In this document: in pieces, positions 40,752-49,815 of the stretch
Numbering within the stretch: position 1 is the stretch's first letter
Layout: every line of letters begins with the position of its first letter
From: an uncultured Christensenella sp.
Lineage (GTDB): Bacteria > Bacillota > Clostridia > Christensenellales > Borkfalkiaceae
Length of the DNA stretch: 64,000 nt
Direction: 5' to 3'
Assembly (NCBI GenBank): GCA_910579585.1
Contig: CAJTVA010000001.1
Location: 1 to 64,000 of the forward strand
Notes under the pieces: model-generated
Told to the model about the DNA's origin: nothing
The model's database searches: none
Seen by the model: the letters and a program-made list of their open reading frames with translations, nothing else
Made by a program: the position numbers and the translations under genes

Positions 40752-41180
40752 TTAATTAGAAACCTGCGGATATTTTTTAAAAACGCCTTCTGCCTTTAAT
40801 TTTTTATCAATAATATTCCTATTAGTCATAAATTGCGAAATTTCCACTCTTGTTCTACCAAACTTTATAATATATGCAAAACTACCAAAAACTTGTTTTT
40901 TGTATTTAATATTGGTTATATCTTCATATTTAAAAGTTTTTGTAATAAGAAATTTTCTTATTGTTATAAATTCATCGCCAACTGTAATTTTACAGAAAAA
41001 AGCCCAAATGGTCAATATAAAAAAAGTTACTCCAAATATAGAACAGATTAAAACTGCTATAAAAACCGCTTCATCTTCTTGAACTGTTAACAAAGCAAAC
41101 AACAAAAACGCTACAAAAAAAAGAGTAAAAGCCAAACAAAAAATTTTAAACCACAAGCTAAATTTTAAAACTCCACCCAT
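40752..41180 (-). CDS. AT-rich membrane protein with PH-like domain
   Basis: 142 residues. Two hydrophobic helices in the first half (FSLWFKIFCLAFTLFFVAFL and AVFIAVLICSIFGVTFFILT) are followed by a cytoplasmic segment (VGDEFITIRKFLITKTFKYED then ITNIKYKKQ) that looks like a bacterial PH-type beta domain. Function unknown. Its base composition differs from its surroundings: row 40861-40920 has only 11 G/C of 60. Lys, Ile and Phe codons are mostly A/T-ending. This suggests recent acquisition. Situated between groEL's terminator and a GNAT gene. Confidence 0.7.
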   Translation of the reverse strand: MGGVLKFSLWFKIFCLAFTLFFVAFLLFALLTVQEDEAVFIAVLICSIFGVTFFILTIWAFFCKITVGDEFITIRKFLITKTFKYEDITNIKYKKQVFGSFAYIIKFGRTRVEISQFMTNRNIIDKKLKAEGVFKKYPQVSN

Positions 41181-41212
41181 AATTGCCCCATTTTAAAAAG
41201 TAATAATACCAA

Positions 41213-41716
41213 TTACTTTAATAATGCATACATTTTCATATCTTCGACTATGCCGTTTTTGACAGCATTTTTGCGAAGTGTTCCCTCGCAGACAAAACCC
41301 GCTTTTTCAAGCACCCTGCAAGATGCAACGTTGCGGGAGAAAGGTTCGGCGAAAATTCTGATTATATCGGTATTTTTAAAGACAAAGTCGCAAGCCTTTA
41401 TCACCGCCGAAGTCGCTATGCCTTTATTCCAATACTTTTCACCCAAATAATAGCCTGTCTCGGCAGTTTTGGAATGGATATTCTCCTGCCTGAAAATACC
41501 TATACTGCCCGCAACTTCGCCGTCAACCTCAATGGCAAAAGCAAAAACCGAATTTTTGTCGGCGCTTAACATTGCGCTTATATAGTCGATAGCATCGCTT
41601 TCCGTGTACGGAAACGGCAGACCGTCGCGCAAATTGTCTAAAATTTTCTTGTTATTAAGAAGTTCTGAAAGGTTTTTAGCGTCCTCAGGGCGCCATTTTC
41701 TTATTTTGCAGTCCAT
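41213..41716 (-). CDS. GNAT-family N-acetyltransferase (RimJ/RimL-like)
   Basis: 167 residues of the GNAT fold: N-terminal KIRKWRPEDAKNLSELLNN, beta strand AIEVDGEVAGSIGIF, acetyl-CoA loop GYYLGEKYWNKGIATSAVI, and VLEKAGFVCEGTLRKNAVKNG near the end, the pattern of ribosomal-protein/amino-acid acetyltransferases of the RimJ/RimL group. Substrate unknown. Its ATG abuts the end of the PLP-enzyme gene, so it is probably the last gene of the miaB-mutS-mutL-miaA operon. Confidence 0.88.
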   Translation of the reverse strand: MDCKIRKWRPEDAKNLSELLNNKKILDNLRDGLPFPYTESDAIDYISAMLSADKNSVFAFAIEVDGEVAGSIGIFRQENIHSKTAETGYYLGEKYWNKGIATSAVIKACDFVFKNTDIIRIFAEPFSRNVASCRVLEKAGFVCEGTLRKNAVKNGIVEDMKMYALLK

Positions 41717-42931
41717 TTAACCACCTATTTTATTCAATATCCTCTCTAATGCGTATTTTCCGTGTTCGTAGGTCAATCCGCCTTGAAAATATGCGATATA
41801 AGGCGGTTTTACGGGTCCGTCGGCGGAAAGTTCGATACTCGCGCCCGAAACGAACGTACCTGCCGCCATTATGATTTTTTCGTCGTAACCGGGCATATCC
41901 CACGGCTCGCAGGTAACGTAGCCGTCTATGGGTGAAGCGTACTGCACCTCTCTTATAAAGTTAACCATTTTGTCCGCGCCGTCAAACTCGATTGCGCGGG
42001 TTATATCGTGCGGAATTTTATCAAGCGACGGATAATTTTTGTAACCGAGCTCACCCATTGCCTGACCTATTAAAAGACTGGTCTTTAACGCTTGCGCGAC
42101 GGTGTGCGGAGCAAGGAAAAGCCCCTGATAAAAATTGCGGTAGCTTCCGTCGTAAGAGCCGACTTCAAGTCCGATTGACGGCGCAGTCAGTCTTTTGCCG
42201 ATTAAATCGATAAATTCCGACTTGCCGCAGATGTACCCGCCAGTCGGAGCAAGCCCGCCGCCCGCATTTTTTATCAGAGAACCGACAATAATATCAGCGC
42301 CGACCTCGGTCGGCTCCTGCTTTTCGACAAATTCGCCGTAGCAATTATCTACGAAAATGCAGCCCTTGAAGCCAATTTTGCGAATAAAGGCGCACATTTC
42401 GCCAATTTCTTCACAAGAAAACGCGTCGCGAAGCTCATATCCGCGCGAGCGCTGAATATAAACGACCTTTACATTGTTGGTTACTTTGTACTTTCTTTCT
42501 ATTTCTTCAAAGCAGGGCTTACCGCCGACGAGGTCGCAATACTCGAAATTAACACCGAAATCTTTCAAAGAGCCGTTATTTTCGCCGAAAATGACCCCTC
42601 TTATCGTGTCATAAGGCATACCGCTTATACAAAAAAGCGTATCTTTCGGTCGGAGAAGTCCGAAAAGAGCAACTGTTAAAGCGTGCGTGCCTGAAAGAAG
42701 ATGCGGTGAAACGATTCCCGCATCAGCTCCGAATGCATGCGCATAAAGCTTACCGAGCGTATCCCGCCCCTCGTCGTCGTAGCCGTAGCCCGTAGTGCCG
42801 TTGAAATGTCGGGTTGCAACTTTATGCTCTTTAAACGCGTTTAAAACCTTTACCTGATTAAAATAAGCTATTTCGTCGATATATCCGAATTTGTCTTTAA
42901 GTTTTTCTTCACACTTTTCAATAAGTTTCAT
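41717..42931 (-). CDS. Methionine gamma-lyase / aluminium-resistance family PLP protein
   Basis: 404 residues, PLP fold type I. Family features: DEGRDTLGKLYAHAFGAD, SPHLLSGTHALTVALFGLLRP, the PLP Lys in GSLIKNAGGGLAPTGGY and GLEVGSYDGSYRNFYQGLF. Clostridial homologues next to miaA are annotated as methionine gamma-lyase family or cystathionine beta-lyases involved in aluminium resistance; the true substrate is not settled. The start overlaps the end of miaA by 14 bases, showing tight coupling. A role in sulfur amino acid metabolism is inference only. Confidence 0.85.
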   Translation of the reverse strand: MKLIEKCEEKLKDKFGYIDEIAYFNQVKVLNAFKEHKVATRHFNGTTGYGYDDEGRDTLGKLYAHAFGADAGIVSPHLLSGTHALTVALFGLLRPKDTLFCISGMPYDTIRGVIFGENNGSLKDFGVNFEYCDLVGGKPCFEEIERKYKVTNNVKVVYIQRSRGYELRDAFSCEEIGEMCAFIRKIGFKGCIFVDNCYGEFVEKQEPTEVGADIIVGSLIKNAGGGLAPTGGYICGKSEFIDLIGKRLTAPSIGLEVGSYDGSYRNFYQGLFLAPHTVAQALKTSLLIGQAMGELGYKNYPSLDKIPHDITRAIEFDGADKMVNFIREVQYASPIDGYVTCEPWDMPGYDEKIIMAAGTFVSGASIELSADGPVKPPYIAYFQGGLTYEHGKYALERILNKIGG

Positions 42932-43829
42932 TCAATATCCCCGCTATTTTGTCCGCAGTAGCGTTTTTAGGTTCAAGCCATATCAAATTAGGCGTTTTTT
43001 TGAAAAAAGTGAGCTGTCTTTTTGCATAATGGCGCGTATTTTGCTTTATTATGTCTGACATAGTACTTCGCAAATCTCCATTTTTTAAGCCTAAAACAAC
43101 TTCCTTATATCCGATTGCCTGCATACATTGGCAATTTTCGTCAATACCGCGGTTCAAAAGGGTTTCAACCTCTTCGACAAGCCCCAGTTTAAACATTTCG
43201 TCTACGCGAGCGTTTATTCTTGCATACAGCTCTTCTCTGGGATAGTCGACGGCTACCGCGACAAAGTCGTACTTCGGAATAAGTTTATCGATTTGCTCCG
43301 ACTTCTTTTTGCCGCTGACCTCGAATATTTCCAGCGCACGAATAACGCGTTTTGTATCATTAGGGTGAAGAACCTCGGCAGTTTCGGTGTCGACCTCCCT
43401 CAATTTATCGAAAAGCGCGTCTTTGCCGTACTTTTCTAAAAATTCCGTGTACTTTTCACGCACGCGTTCGTTAGCGGCGGTATTGCCGTATCCGAATTCG
43501 AATAAAAGAGAATTTATATAAAAGCCCGTGCCGCCGCAAATTATTGGAATTTTACCCTTTGATAGCAGATTTTCGAGAACGGGCAACGCTTTTTCAGCGT
43601 AATCGGACACGCTGAAAGTTTCGGTCGGGTCAACGACGTCGATTAAATGGTGCTTAACTCCACGCATTTCTTCTGCCGTGGGCTTTGCAGTGCCAATATT
43701 CAATCCTTTATATATAAGTTGCGAGTCGGCGGAAATTATCTCCGTATTGAATTTTAAAGCACAATCGACAGCAAGATCGGTTTTGCCTGAAGCGGTTGCG
43801 CCGCAGATAACGAGAACTTTGCGGGGCAT
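42918..43829 (-). CDS. miaA: tRNA dimethylallyltransferase
   Basis: Adds dimethylallyl to A37 of tRNAs reading UNN codons; 303 residues. Visible: P-loop VICGATASGKTDLAVDCA, EIISADSQLIYKGLNIGTAKP, HHLIDVVDP, CGGTGFYI and NTRHYAKRQLTFFKK. It acts before MiaB, encoded upstream in the same operon. Residues 254-261 (RSTMSDII), just before the conserved NTRHYAKRQ, are encoded by a dispersed repeat copy. The segment aligns without length change to other MiaA proteins as I remember them. The start overlaps the mutL stop. Confidence 0.95.
   Translation of the reverse strand: MPRKVLVICGATASGKTDLAVDCALKFNTEIISADSQLIYKGLNIGTAKPTAEEMRGVKHHLIDVVDPTETFSVSDYAEKALPVLENLLSKGKIPIICGGTGFYINSLLFEFGYGNTAANERVREKYTEFLEKYGKDALFDKLREVDTETAEVLHPNDTKRVIRALEIFEVSGKKKSEQIDKLIPKYDFVAVAVDYPREELYARINARVDEMFKLGLVEEVETLLNRGIDENCQCMQAIGYKEVVLGLKNGDLRSTMSDIIKQNTRHYAKRQLTFFKKTPNLIWLEPKNATADKIAGILNETY
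43046..43075 (+). repeat. Dispersed repeat, copy 5 (inside miaA)
   Basis: TTATTATGTCTGACATA then GTACTTCGCAAAT. The first palindrome is complete and the second is partly degraded. It is read on the - strand as RSTMSDII. Confidence 0.8.
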
Positions 43830-45838
43830 CAGACTATCCTTTTAAACATCTTCTCGATATCTTTTTTCGTCAACGTTACACAGACGGGTCTGCCGTGCGG
43901 ACACTTTAAACCCATATTTCCGTCAAGCATCTTAAACAGAGCGTCTACTTCGCCGTCAGTGAGTTGCATTCCGCCCTTTATTGCGTGCTTGCAAGCCGTC
44001 ATCGCGATTTTGTCTTTTAAAACGTCCTCGAGCCTGATATCTTTAAGTCCGTCCACTTCCGCAAGAATTTCGTCGAAAAAATCTTTTATGTTTATTTCCT
44101 GCAAGTCGACAGGAACTTCGTCTATTCTGAAAGATTCAAACCCGAACGCCGCGATTCCGAATCCCATTGCCCTTAAAAGCGACTGTTTTTCTTCCAAAAA
44201 ACGCGCTTCCGCAGGGTTTGTCGTAAAAATGTACGGAACCAACAACGCTTGTCTTGCGACTTCGCGTTTTGTAAGTTTTTCACGCAGTCTATCGTAAATA
44301 AGTCTTTCGTGCGCGGCGTGCTGGTCAATCATATACACGGTATCCGCAACTTCGTATATTAAATAGGTATTGAAAAGGTTGCCCTTATACTTGCAGGTTT
44401 CAAACTTGATTTTCTGCTGTTCTTGCTTCCTTTCTTCGAATAATCTGCGCTCGACTTCGTAAACTGCGACGTTCCCGTTAAAAGAGGGCGCGACATACTC
44501 GTCGGTAACGCGCATAGTCGTCGGTTTCTGCGCGGGAACAAGCTCGGAAAGCGGCATATCCTTTAAGGGGTCGTAATAATTGCGTGAAGTTTCGCCGCCG
44601 CTTACGTCAATTCCCGCGGCTTTTGCATCCTCTGCAACCGCGCTTGACTTGTCGTATTTCTGCAAAAGCCGCGCTAAGTCGCCGTTTCGTTTTTCGGGTT
44701 CGGGCAAAAATTCGGAAACGGGATTCGAGAAATTTGTAACAGGCGCTGAAACCGAGGTCGGCACACTATAAACCCTGTTTTCGCCCTCTTTACCGCCTAT
44801 TTTCGACTGAATTTCGGGCAGTCTGGTTTCACTGACGACAAATTCGGCCGCCTTGGACGTTCCGTCCAGTACCGAAGAAATAACAGAATAAATCGCTCCG
44901 AAAATGAATTTGTTATCTATGAACCTTACGTCCGCCTTGCTGGGGTGAACGTTCACGTCGACGATATCGGCCGGCACGCAGATATTTAAAACGTAAAACG
45001 GGAATTGGCGCTTCATCATATAACTTGCGTACGCCTGATTTATGGCGGTTGCAATGATATTATTGACGATATATCTTCCGTTTAAAAATACGCTTTGGTA
45101 GGACTTATTGGGTTTGAAGAAATTCTGGTTGCCGATAAAGCCGCTTATCGTGACGCCGTTCTTTTCGGCGTCGATTTTATAGCACTGAGAAAGGACTTTC
45201 GCGCCGTAGACCTGCGCCACGGCTTCGTCAAGACCGCCGCCGAACGACTGCAACTTAAGATTTCCGTCAACATAATATCTGAACGAAACTGCGGGGTTGC
45301 AGAGAATATATCGCACGATAAAGCTGGAAATATCCGTTTCTTCCTTTTTACCGTCCTTTAAAAATTTGGCGCGGACGGGCGTATTGTAAAAAAGGTTATT
45401 GACAGTGACGACGGTGCCCTTTTCGAGCGCGGCGGGCGTAACCTCGCCAATCTTGCCGCCGTCACAACTTATTTTATACGCGGAATTGCCTTTTGTGACA
45501 GATATTATTTCGACCTTTGCAACCGAAGAGATACTTGCAAGCGCTTCACCCCTGAAGCCTAACGTTACGATACTGTCCAAATCCTCTACCTTTGCGATTT
45601 TACTTGTTGCGTGGGGTAAAAAGGCGGATTTCAGGTCGTCACGCTCGATTCCCCAGCCGTTATCGATAATTTTTATAAGCTGTTTACCGCCGTTTTCAAT
45701 ATAAATTTCTATTTCGTCGGCGCCCGCGTCAAGCGAATTTTCAATAAGCTCTTTTACCGCGGAATACGGTCTGTCGACGACTTCGCCCGCGGCTATACGA
45801 TTGTAAACGCTCTGCGTTAAGATATTTATCTTCGTCAT
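43829..45838 (-). CDS. mutL: DNA mismatch repair protein MutL
   Basis: Mismatch-repair endonuclease, 669 residues. The N-terminal GHKL ATPase has AAGEVVDRPYSAVKELIENSLDAG, IDNGWGIE and GFRGEALASISSVAK. A low-conservation linker follows, then a C-terminal dimerisation domain with the endonuclease metal motif DQHAAHERLIYDRL and CPHGRPVCVTL. Presence of the DQHA motif means it nicks DNA itself, as expected for bacteria without MutH. Start overlaps the mutS stop by four bases. Confidence 0.96.
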   Translation of the reverse strand: MTKINILTQSVYNRIAAGEVVDRPYSAVKELIENSLDAGADEIEIYIENGGKQLIKIIDNGWGIERDDLKSAFLPHATSKIAKVEDLDSIVTLGFRGEALASISSVAKVEIISVTKGNSAYKISCDGGKIGEVTPAALEKGTVVTVNNLFYNTPVRAKFLKDGKKEETDISSFIVRYILCNPAVSFRYYVDGNLKLQSFGGGLDEAVAQVYGAKVLSQCYKIDAEKNGVTISGFIGNQNFFKPNKSYQSVFLNGRYIVNNIIATAINQAYASYMMKRQFPFYVLNICVPADIVDVNVHPSKADVRFIDNKFIFGAIYSVISSVLDGTSKAAEFVVSETRLPEIQSKIGGKEGENRVYSVPTSVSAPVTNFSNPVSEFLPEPEKRNGDLARLLQKYDKSSAVAEDAKAAGIDVSGGETSRNYYDPLKDMPLSELVPAQKPTTMRVTDEYVAPSFNGNVAVYEVERRLFEERKQEQQKIKFETCKYKGNLFNTYLIYEVADTVYMIDQHAAHERLIYDRLREKLTKREVARQALLVPYIFTTNPAEARFLEEKQSLLRAMGFGIAAFGFESFRIDEVPVDLQEINIKDFFDEILAEVDGLKDIRLEDVLKDKIAMTACKHAIKGGMQLTDGEVDALFKMLDGNMGLKCPHGRPVCVTLTKKDIEKMFKRIV

Positions 45839-48399
45839 TTTTTCACCTTTTCGACCAGGTCGCCGACAAGCAGAAACGCTTGCATAGGCGATAAATTGTT
45901 CATATCAACTTCCGATAATATTTTCTCAATTTCGGACGGTGCGTTCACGTTTACGCGTTCGACCTCCGCTACGCTCGGCTTTTGTCCGCATTCAAGCCTT
46001 AAAATCTCTTTTGCCCTGTCTGTGACTTTGGTCGGAACGCCGGCAAGCGCCGCGACTTCTATACCGAAACTACGATTTGCGCCGCCGCGCATAATCTTGC
46101 GCAAAAATACTATTCCGCCTCCCAATTCCCTGACGGCGATTTTATAGTTCTTTATGCCGTCGATTTTGTTCTCAAGCTCTGTAAGCTCGTGATAGTGGGT
46201 CGCAAACATCGTATAAGCGCCGATATTTTCGGTAAGATATTCGATAACAGCCCAAGCTATGCTGAGCCCGTCGTAAGTCGATGTGCCCCTGCCCACTTCG
46301 TCAAGAATCAAAAGGCTGTTTTTCGTAGCGTTCTGGATAATCGAAGCAACTTCAATCATCTCGACCATAAACGTGCTTTGGTCGGAAATCAAGTTGTCGC
46401 TTGCGCCGACGCGGGTGAAAACCCTGTCTGTCAAAGGAATTTGCGCCGTTTTTGCGGGCACGAAACAGCCGAGGTGCGCCATAATTGTAATTATCGCGGT
46501 CTGGCGCATATAAGTGCTTTTACCGGCCATATTCGGACCCGTTATTATCATCGTCCTGTTTTCCCCGCCGTCTAAAAGCGTATCGTTGGGGATAAACTTG
46601 TCCTTTGAAATTACCTCGACGACGGGGTGTCTGCCGTCACGGATAATCAGCGGTTTGCCGCTTTCGACTATTTGCGGGCGGACGTATTTATTGACTTTCG
46701 AAACCTCCGCAAAGGCAACAAGCATATCTAAAAGCGCGATTGCGGAAGAAATTTTCTTGAATTTTTCTATGTATTCAGAAAGGACGGACTTTATCTGCTC
46801 GTAAAGCTCGGCTTCGAGTTTTATTACGAGTTCGCCGCAAGTAAGAATTTTTTCTTCGAGTTCTTTTAATTCCTCGGTCGTGAAGCGCTCGGCGTTGGCA
46901 AGGGTCTGGCGCCTTTGGTAGTTTAAAGGAACCTTGTCTATCATCGACTTCGTGACTTCGATATAATAGCCGAAAACGCGGTTGTACTTGATTTTAAGGT
47001 TTCTTATACCCGTCTTGTCGCGCTCGGCAATTTCCATTTCTCCAATAAGCCCCGAGCCGTTTTTAACGATATTCCTTAGGTCGTCTAGGCGCGCGTTATA
47101 TCCCGTTTTTATATACTTTCCATCCCTAAGATTCGCGGGGGTAACGGGGTCAATTGCGTTTTCAAGCAATGTCGCGACATCGGAAAGGTCGATAAGCTGT
47201 TCGGAAATCTCCTTTAATATTCCCGAACCGAACCCCGAAAGCGCGAATTTAACGTTCGGAATTACGGCTAGCGAATGGGCAAGATTTAAACAGTCCTTGG
47301 GAAGAACCGTGCCGCCTGCAATCTTACCCGCAATTCTCTCGACATCCTTTATTCCTTTCAGCATTTCGGCGATATTGAGCCTAGCTACGGTTGAATCGTA
47401 CAGTTCCTGCACACCGTCGAGGCGGCGGTCGATTTGCGCTTTATCGAAAAGCGGATATATTATCCCGTTATTCAAGAGCCTTGCGCCCATAGGCGTCTGG
47501 GTCTTGTCCAATATCCATAAAAGCGTGCCGTACTTGCCGCCGTCGTTCATTGATTTGACGATTTCGAGGTTTCGCAGCGCCGCGGGGTCGAGCTGCATAA
47601 ACTTTTCGTTATGGATATACTTGACGCCCGTGATATTTTTGAGCGCGTGTTTTTGCGTTTCTTTTAAGTACTCGATAAGCGCGCCCGCCGCTGAAACGGC
47701 GCCTTTTTTGTCCGCAATAGGAAAAGCCGAAAGAGTTTGAGTTTCGAATTGCTCTAAAAGAGTTTTTTCCGCCGCGCCATAGCCGAACGCCCAGTCGGGG
47801 AAGTTCGAAAAGCGGGGAATTACCCCCCTTGTGATTTCGGGTAAGTCTTTTGCGGCAAGCAACATTTCGTCGTTCGCGATAATTTCCTTGACCTCGAGAA
47901 CAGTCATCTGCGATATGCATTTTTTGACGCAGTTGTCGCCGAAAAACTCGGTTGCGGTAAGCTCGCCCGTGGTGACGTCAGCCCAGGAAAGCGAAACGCA
48001 GTTTTTCTCTTTATACACGCAACAAATAAAGTTGTTGGTCTTTTCGTTTATGCTGTCGCTTGAAAGCGTACCCGCAGTAACGACGCGCACGACGTCGCGG
48101 GCGACCATTCCCTTAGCCTGAGAAGCGTCTTCTAGTTGCTCGCAAATCGCGACTTTAAGTCCGCTTTGAACCAGCTTGGTTATGTAACCCTCCGCCGCGT
48201 GAAAAGGTACGCCACACATAGGCGCGCGCTCTTCAAGCCCGCAATCTCTGCCCGTAAGCGTCAAATCGAGGATATCCGAAGCTAATTTCGCGTCGTCGAA
48301 AAACATCTCGTAAAAGTCGCCGAGCCTGTAAAATATTATGCAGTCGGGGTACCTTTCCTTTACGGTAAAGTAGTGCTGCATCATCTTAGAAAGTGCCAT
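45835..48399 (-). CDS. mutS: DNA mismatch repair protein MutS
   Basis: Mismatch sensor, 854 residues. N-terminal mismatch-binding domain with FYRLGDFYEMFFDDA (Phe-x-Glu analogue in YEMFF), connector and lever/clamp domains, then the ABC-type ATPase: TGPNMAGKSTYMRQTA (Walker A), FMVEMIEVASIIQNAT, LLILDEVGRGTSTYDGLSIAWA (Walker B) and FATHYHEL. Functions with MutL, encoded next. AAGGA precedes the ATG. It lies 24 bases after miaB. Confidence 0.97.
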   Translation of the reverse strand: MALSKMMQHYFTVKERYPDCIIFYRLGDFYEMFFDDAKLASDILDLTLTGRDCGLEERAPMCGVPFHAAEGYITKLVQSGLKVAICEQLEDASQAKGMVARDVVRVVTAGTLSSDSINEKTNNFICCVYKEKNCVSLSWADVTTGELTATEFFGDNCVKKCISQMTVLEVKEIIANDEMLLAAKDLPEITRGVIPRFSNFPDWAFGYGAAEKTLLEQFETQTLSAFPIADKKGAVSAAGALIEYLKETQKHALKNITGVKYIHNEKFMQLDPAALRNLEIVKSMNDGGKYGTLLWILDKTQTPMGARLLNNGIIYPLFDKAQIDRRLDGVQELYDSTVARLNIAEMLKGIKDVERIAGKIAGGTVLPKDCLNLAHSLAVIPNVKFALSGFGSGILKEISEQLIDLSDVATLLENAIDPVTPANLRDGKYIKTGYNARLDDLRNIVKNGSGLIGEMEIAERDKTGIRNLKIKYNRVFGYYIEVTKSMIDKVPLNYQRRQTLANAERFTTEELKELEEKILTCGELVIKLEAELYEQIKSVLSEYIEKFKKISSAIALLDMLVAFAEVSKVNKYVRPQIVESGKPLIIRDGRHPVVEVISKDKFIPNDTLLDGGENRTMIITGPNMAGKSTYMRQTAIITIMAHLGCFVPAKTAQIPLTDRVFTRVGASDNLISDQSTFMVEMIEVASIIQNATKNSLLILDEVGRGTSTYDGLSIAWAVIEYLTENIGAYTMFATHYHELTELENKIDGIKNYKIAVRELGGGIVFLRKIMRGGANRSFGIEVAALAGVPTKVTDRAKEILRLECGQKPSVAEVERVNVNAPSEIEKILSEVDMNNLSPMQAFLLVGDLVEKVKK

Positions 48400-48423
48400 A
48401 AGTTTTTCCTTTGTGGTTCTCTT

Positions 48424-49734
48424 TTATATCCTTTCGCCGTAGAGCGAAATTCCGTTCGCTTCGGTGATTTTTAAGTTTACAAATTCGCCTATCGCATTTT
48501 TATCCGACGCGAAATAAGCCATTCTGCCGTAGCCGTCCCTGCCCTGATAGAGCCCTTTTTTCGTATCGAAATCCTCGCACAGAATTTCGACAGTTTTACC
48601 GACGTATTGCGCGGACTGACTGCGGGTCTGGGAATTTACAAGCGCGATTAAACGCATTATGCGGTCTTTGGATACATCTTCGGGAATCTGGTTGTCCATT
48701 CTCGCCGCAACGGTGCCCTCCCTTTTGGAATAGACGAACGTGAAAGCAGAAGAATAGCCCACCCTTTCAACAAGACGCATCGTGCCTAAAAAGTCCTCTT
48801 CCGTTTCACCCGGAAAGCCTACTATAAGGTCTGTCGTAAGCGTGCAGTCTGGCACGTATTTCTTCAAAATTTCAACTTTACCGATATAGTCTTCCACCGT
48901 ATATTTTCTGTTCATAGCCTTTAACACGGGATTTGAACCACTCTGCACCGGCAGGTGCACGGAATGGCAGATTTTCGGGTTTTCGGAAATGACCTTTGCA
49001 AGCTCTTCGGAAAAGTCCTTTGGGTGGCTTGTCATAAATCTGAGCCTGAATTTCCCGTCGATTTTCGCTATGCGCCTTAAAAGTTCAGGAAACGAAATAT
49101 CGTCCGTGCCGTTCGCATAGGAATTGACATTCTGACCTAAAAGAGTTATCTCCTTATATCCTTTGGATATAAGCTCCTCGGCTTCGCGAATGATATTTTC
49201 CGAGCGGCGGCTTCTTTCCCTGCCGCGAACATAAGGCACTATACAGTAACTGCAAAAGTTGTTGCAGCCGTAAGTGATGTTTATCCAGGCGTTGGGGAAG
49301 CTTGTCCGCAAAGGGTGCTCTTCCTCGCAGATAACGCCCTCATCCTTTATCTCAATGACGGCTTTTTTCTGTTTTTGCTTTTTAATAATCAGCGCTTTAA
49401 GGTCGTTTAAGTTGTGCGTGCCGAAAATCACGTCCACGTAAGGGTACTTTTCGTGCAGGACGTCGGCCTTGCCTATCTGTTGCGTAAGACAACCGCCTAC
49501 GGCAATTATCATATCTTTCTTGCTTTTTTTCAGCTTTTTCAGCATTCCAATATTGCCGAAAGCGTGGTTTTCCGCGTTCTCTCGTATACAGCAGGTATTG
49601 AACACGGCGATATCTGCGTCCTCTATTCTTTCGCAGCTTTCATAGCCGAGTTCGGACAGTATCCCCGCTATTTTTTCCGATTCGTGTACGTTCATCTGAC
49701 AGCCGTACGTCGTTATGTGATAATACTTGGTCAT
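48424..49734 (-). CDS. miaB: tRNA-2-methylthio-N6-dimethylallyladenosine synthase
   Basis: Radical-SAM methylthiotransferase that modifies i6A37 made by MiaA; 436 residues. N-terminal UPF0004 domain (TYGCQMNVHESEKIAGIL) with cluster Cys residues, radical-SAM CNNFCSYCIVP (CxxxCxxC), and the C-terminal TRAM domain (VGKTVEILCEDFDTKKG). Head of the miaB-mutS-mutL-miaA operon. No ribosome binding site is visible; the promoter (TTGAAA-17-TATAAT) ends nine bases before the ATG, so the transcript may be leaderless. Confidence 0.96.
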   Translation of the reverse strand: MTKYYHITTYGCQMNVHESEKIAGILSELGYESCERIEDADIAVFNTCCIRENAENHAFGNIGMLKKLKKSKKDMIIAVGGCLTQQIGKADVLHEKYPYVDVIFGTHNLNDLKALIIKKQKQKKAVIEIKDEGVICEEEHPLRTSFPNAWINITYGCNNFCSYCIVPYVRGRERSRRSENIIREAEELISKGYKEITLLGQNVNSYANGTDDISFPELLRRIAKIDGKFRLRFMTSHPKDFSEELAKVISENPKICHSVHLPVQSGSNPVLKAMNRKYTVEDYIGKVEILKKYVPDCTLTTDLIVGFPGETEEDFLGTMRLVERVGYSSAFTFVYSKREGTVAARMDNQIPEDVSKDRIMRLIALVNSQTRSQSAQYVGKTVEILCEDFDTKKGLYQGRDGYGRMAYFASDKNAIGEFVNLKITEANGISLYGERI

Positions 49735-49743
49735 TATAGATAG

Positions 49744-49772
49744 ATTATATAATTTTTAAGGAAATTTTTCAA
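49744..49772 (-). promoter_or_regulatory. Promoter of the miaB-mutS-mutL-miaA operon (leaderless layout)
   Basis: On the - strand: TTGAAA (49767-49772), 17-base spacer, TATAAT (49744-49749), then nine bases to the miaB ATG. Confidence 0.65.
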
Positions 49773-49815
49773 TAAAATTTGCAACAATTTACAAATTTTA
49801 TAAATACTATTTGCA

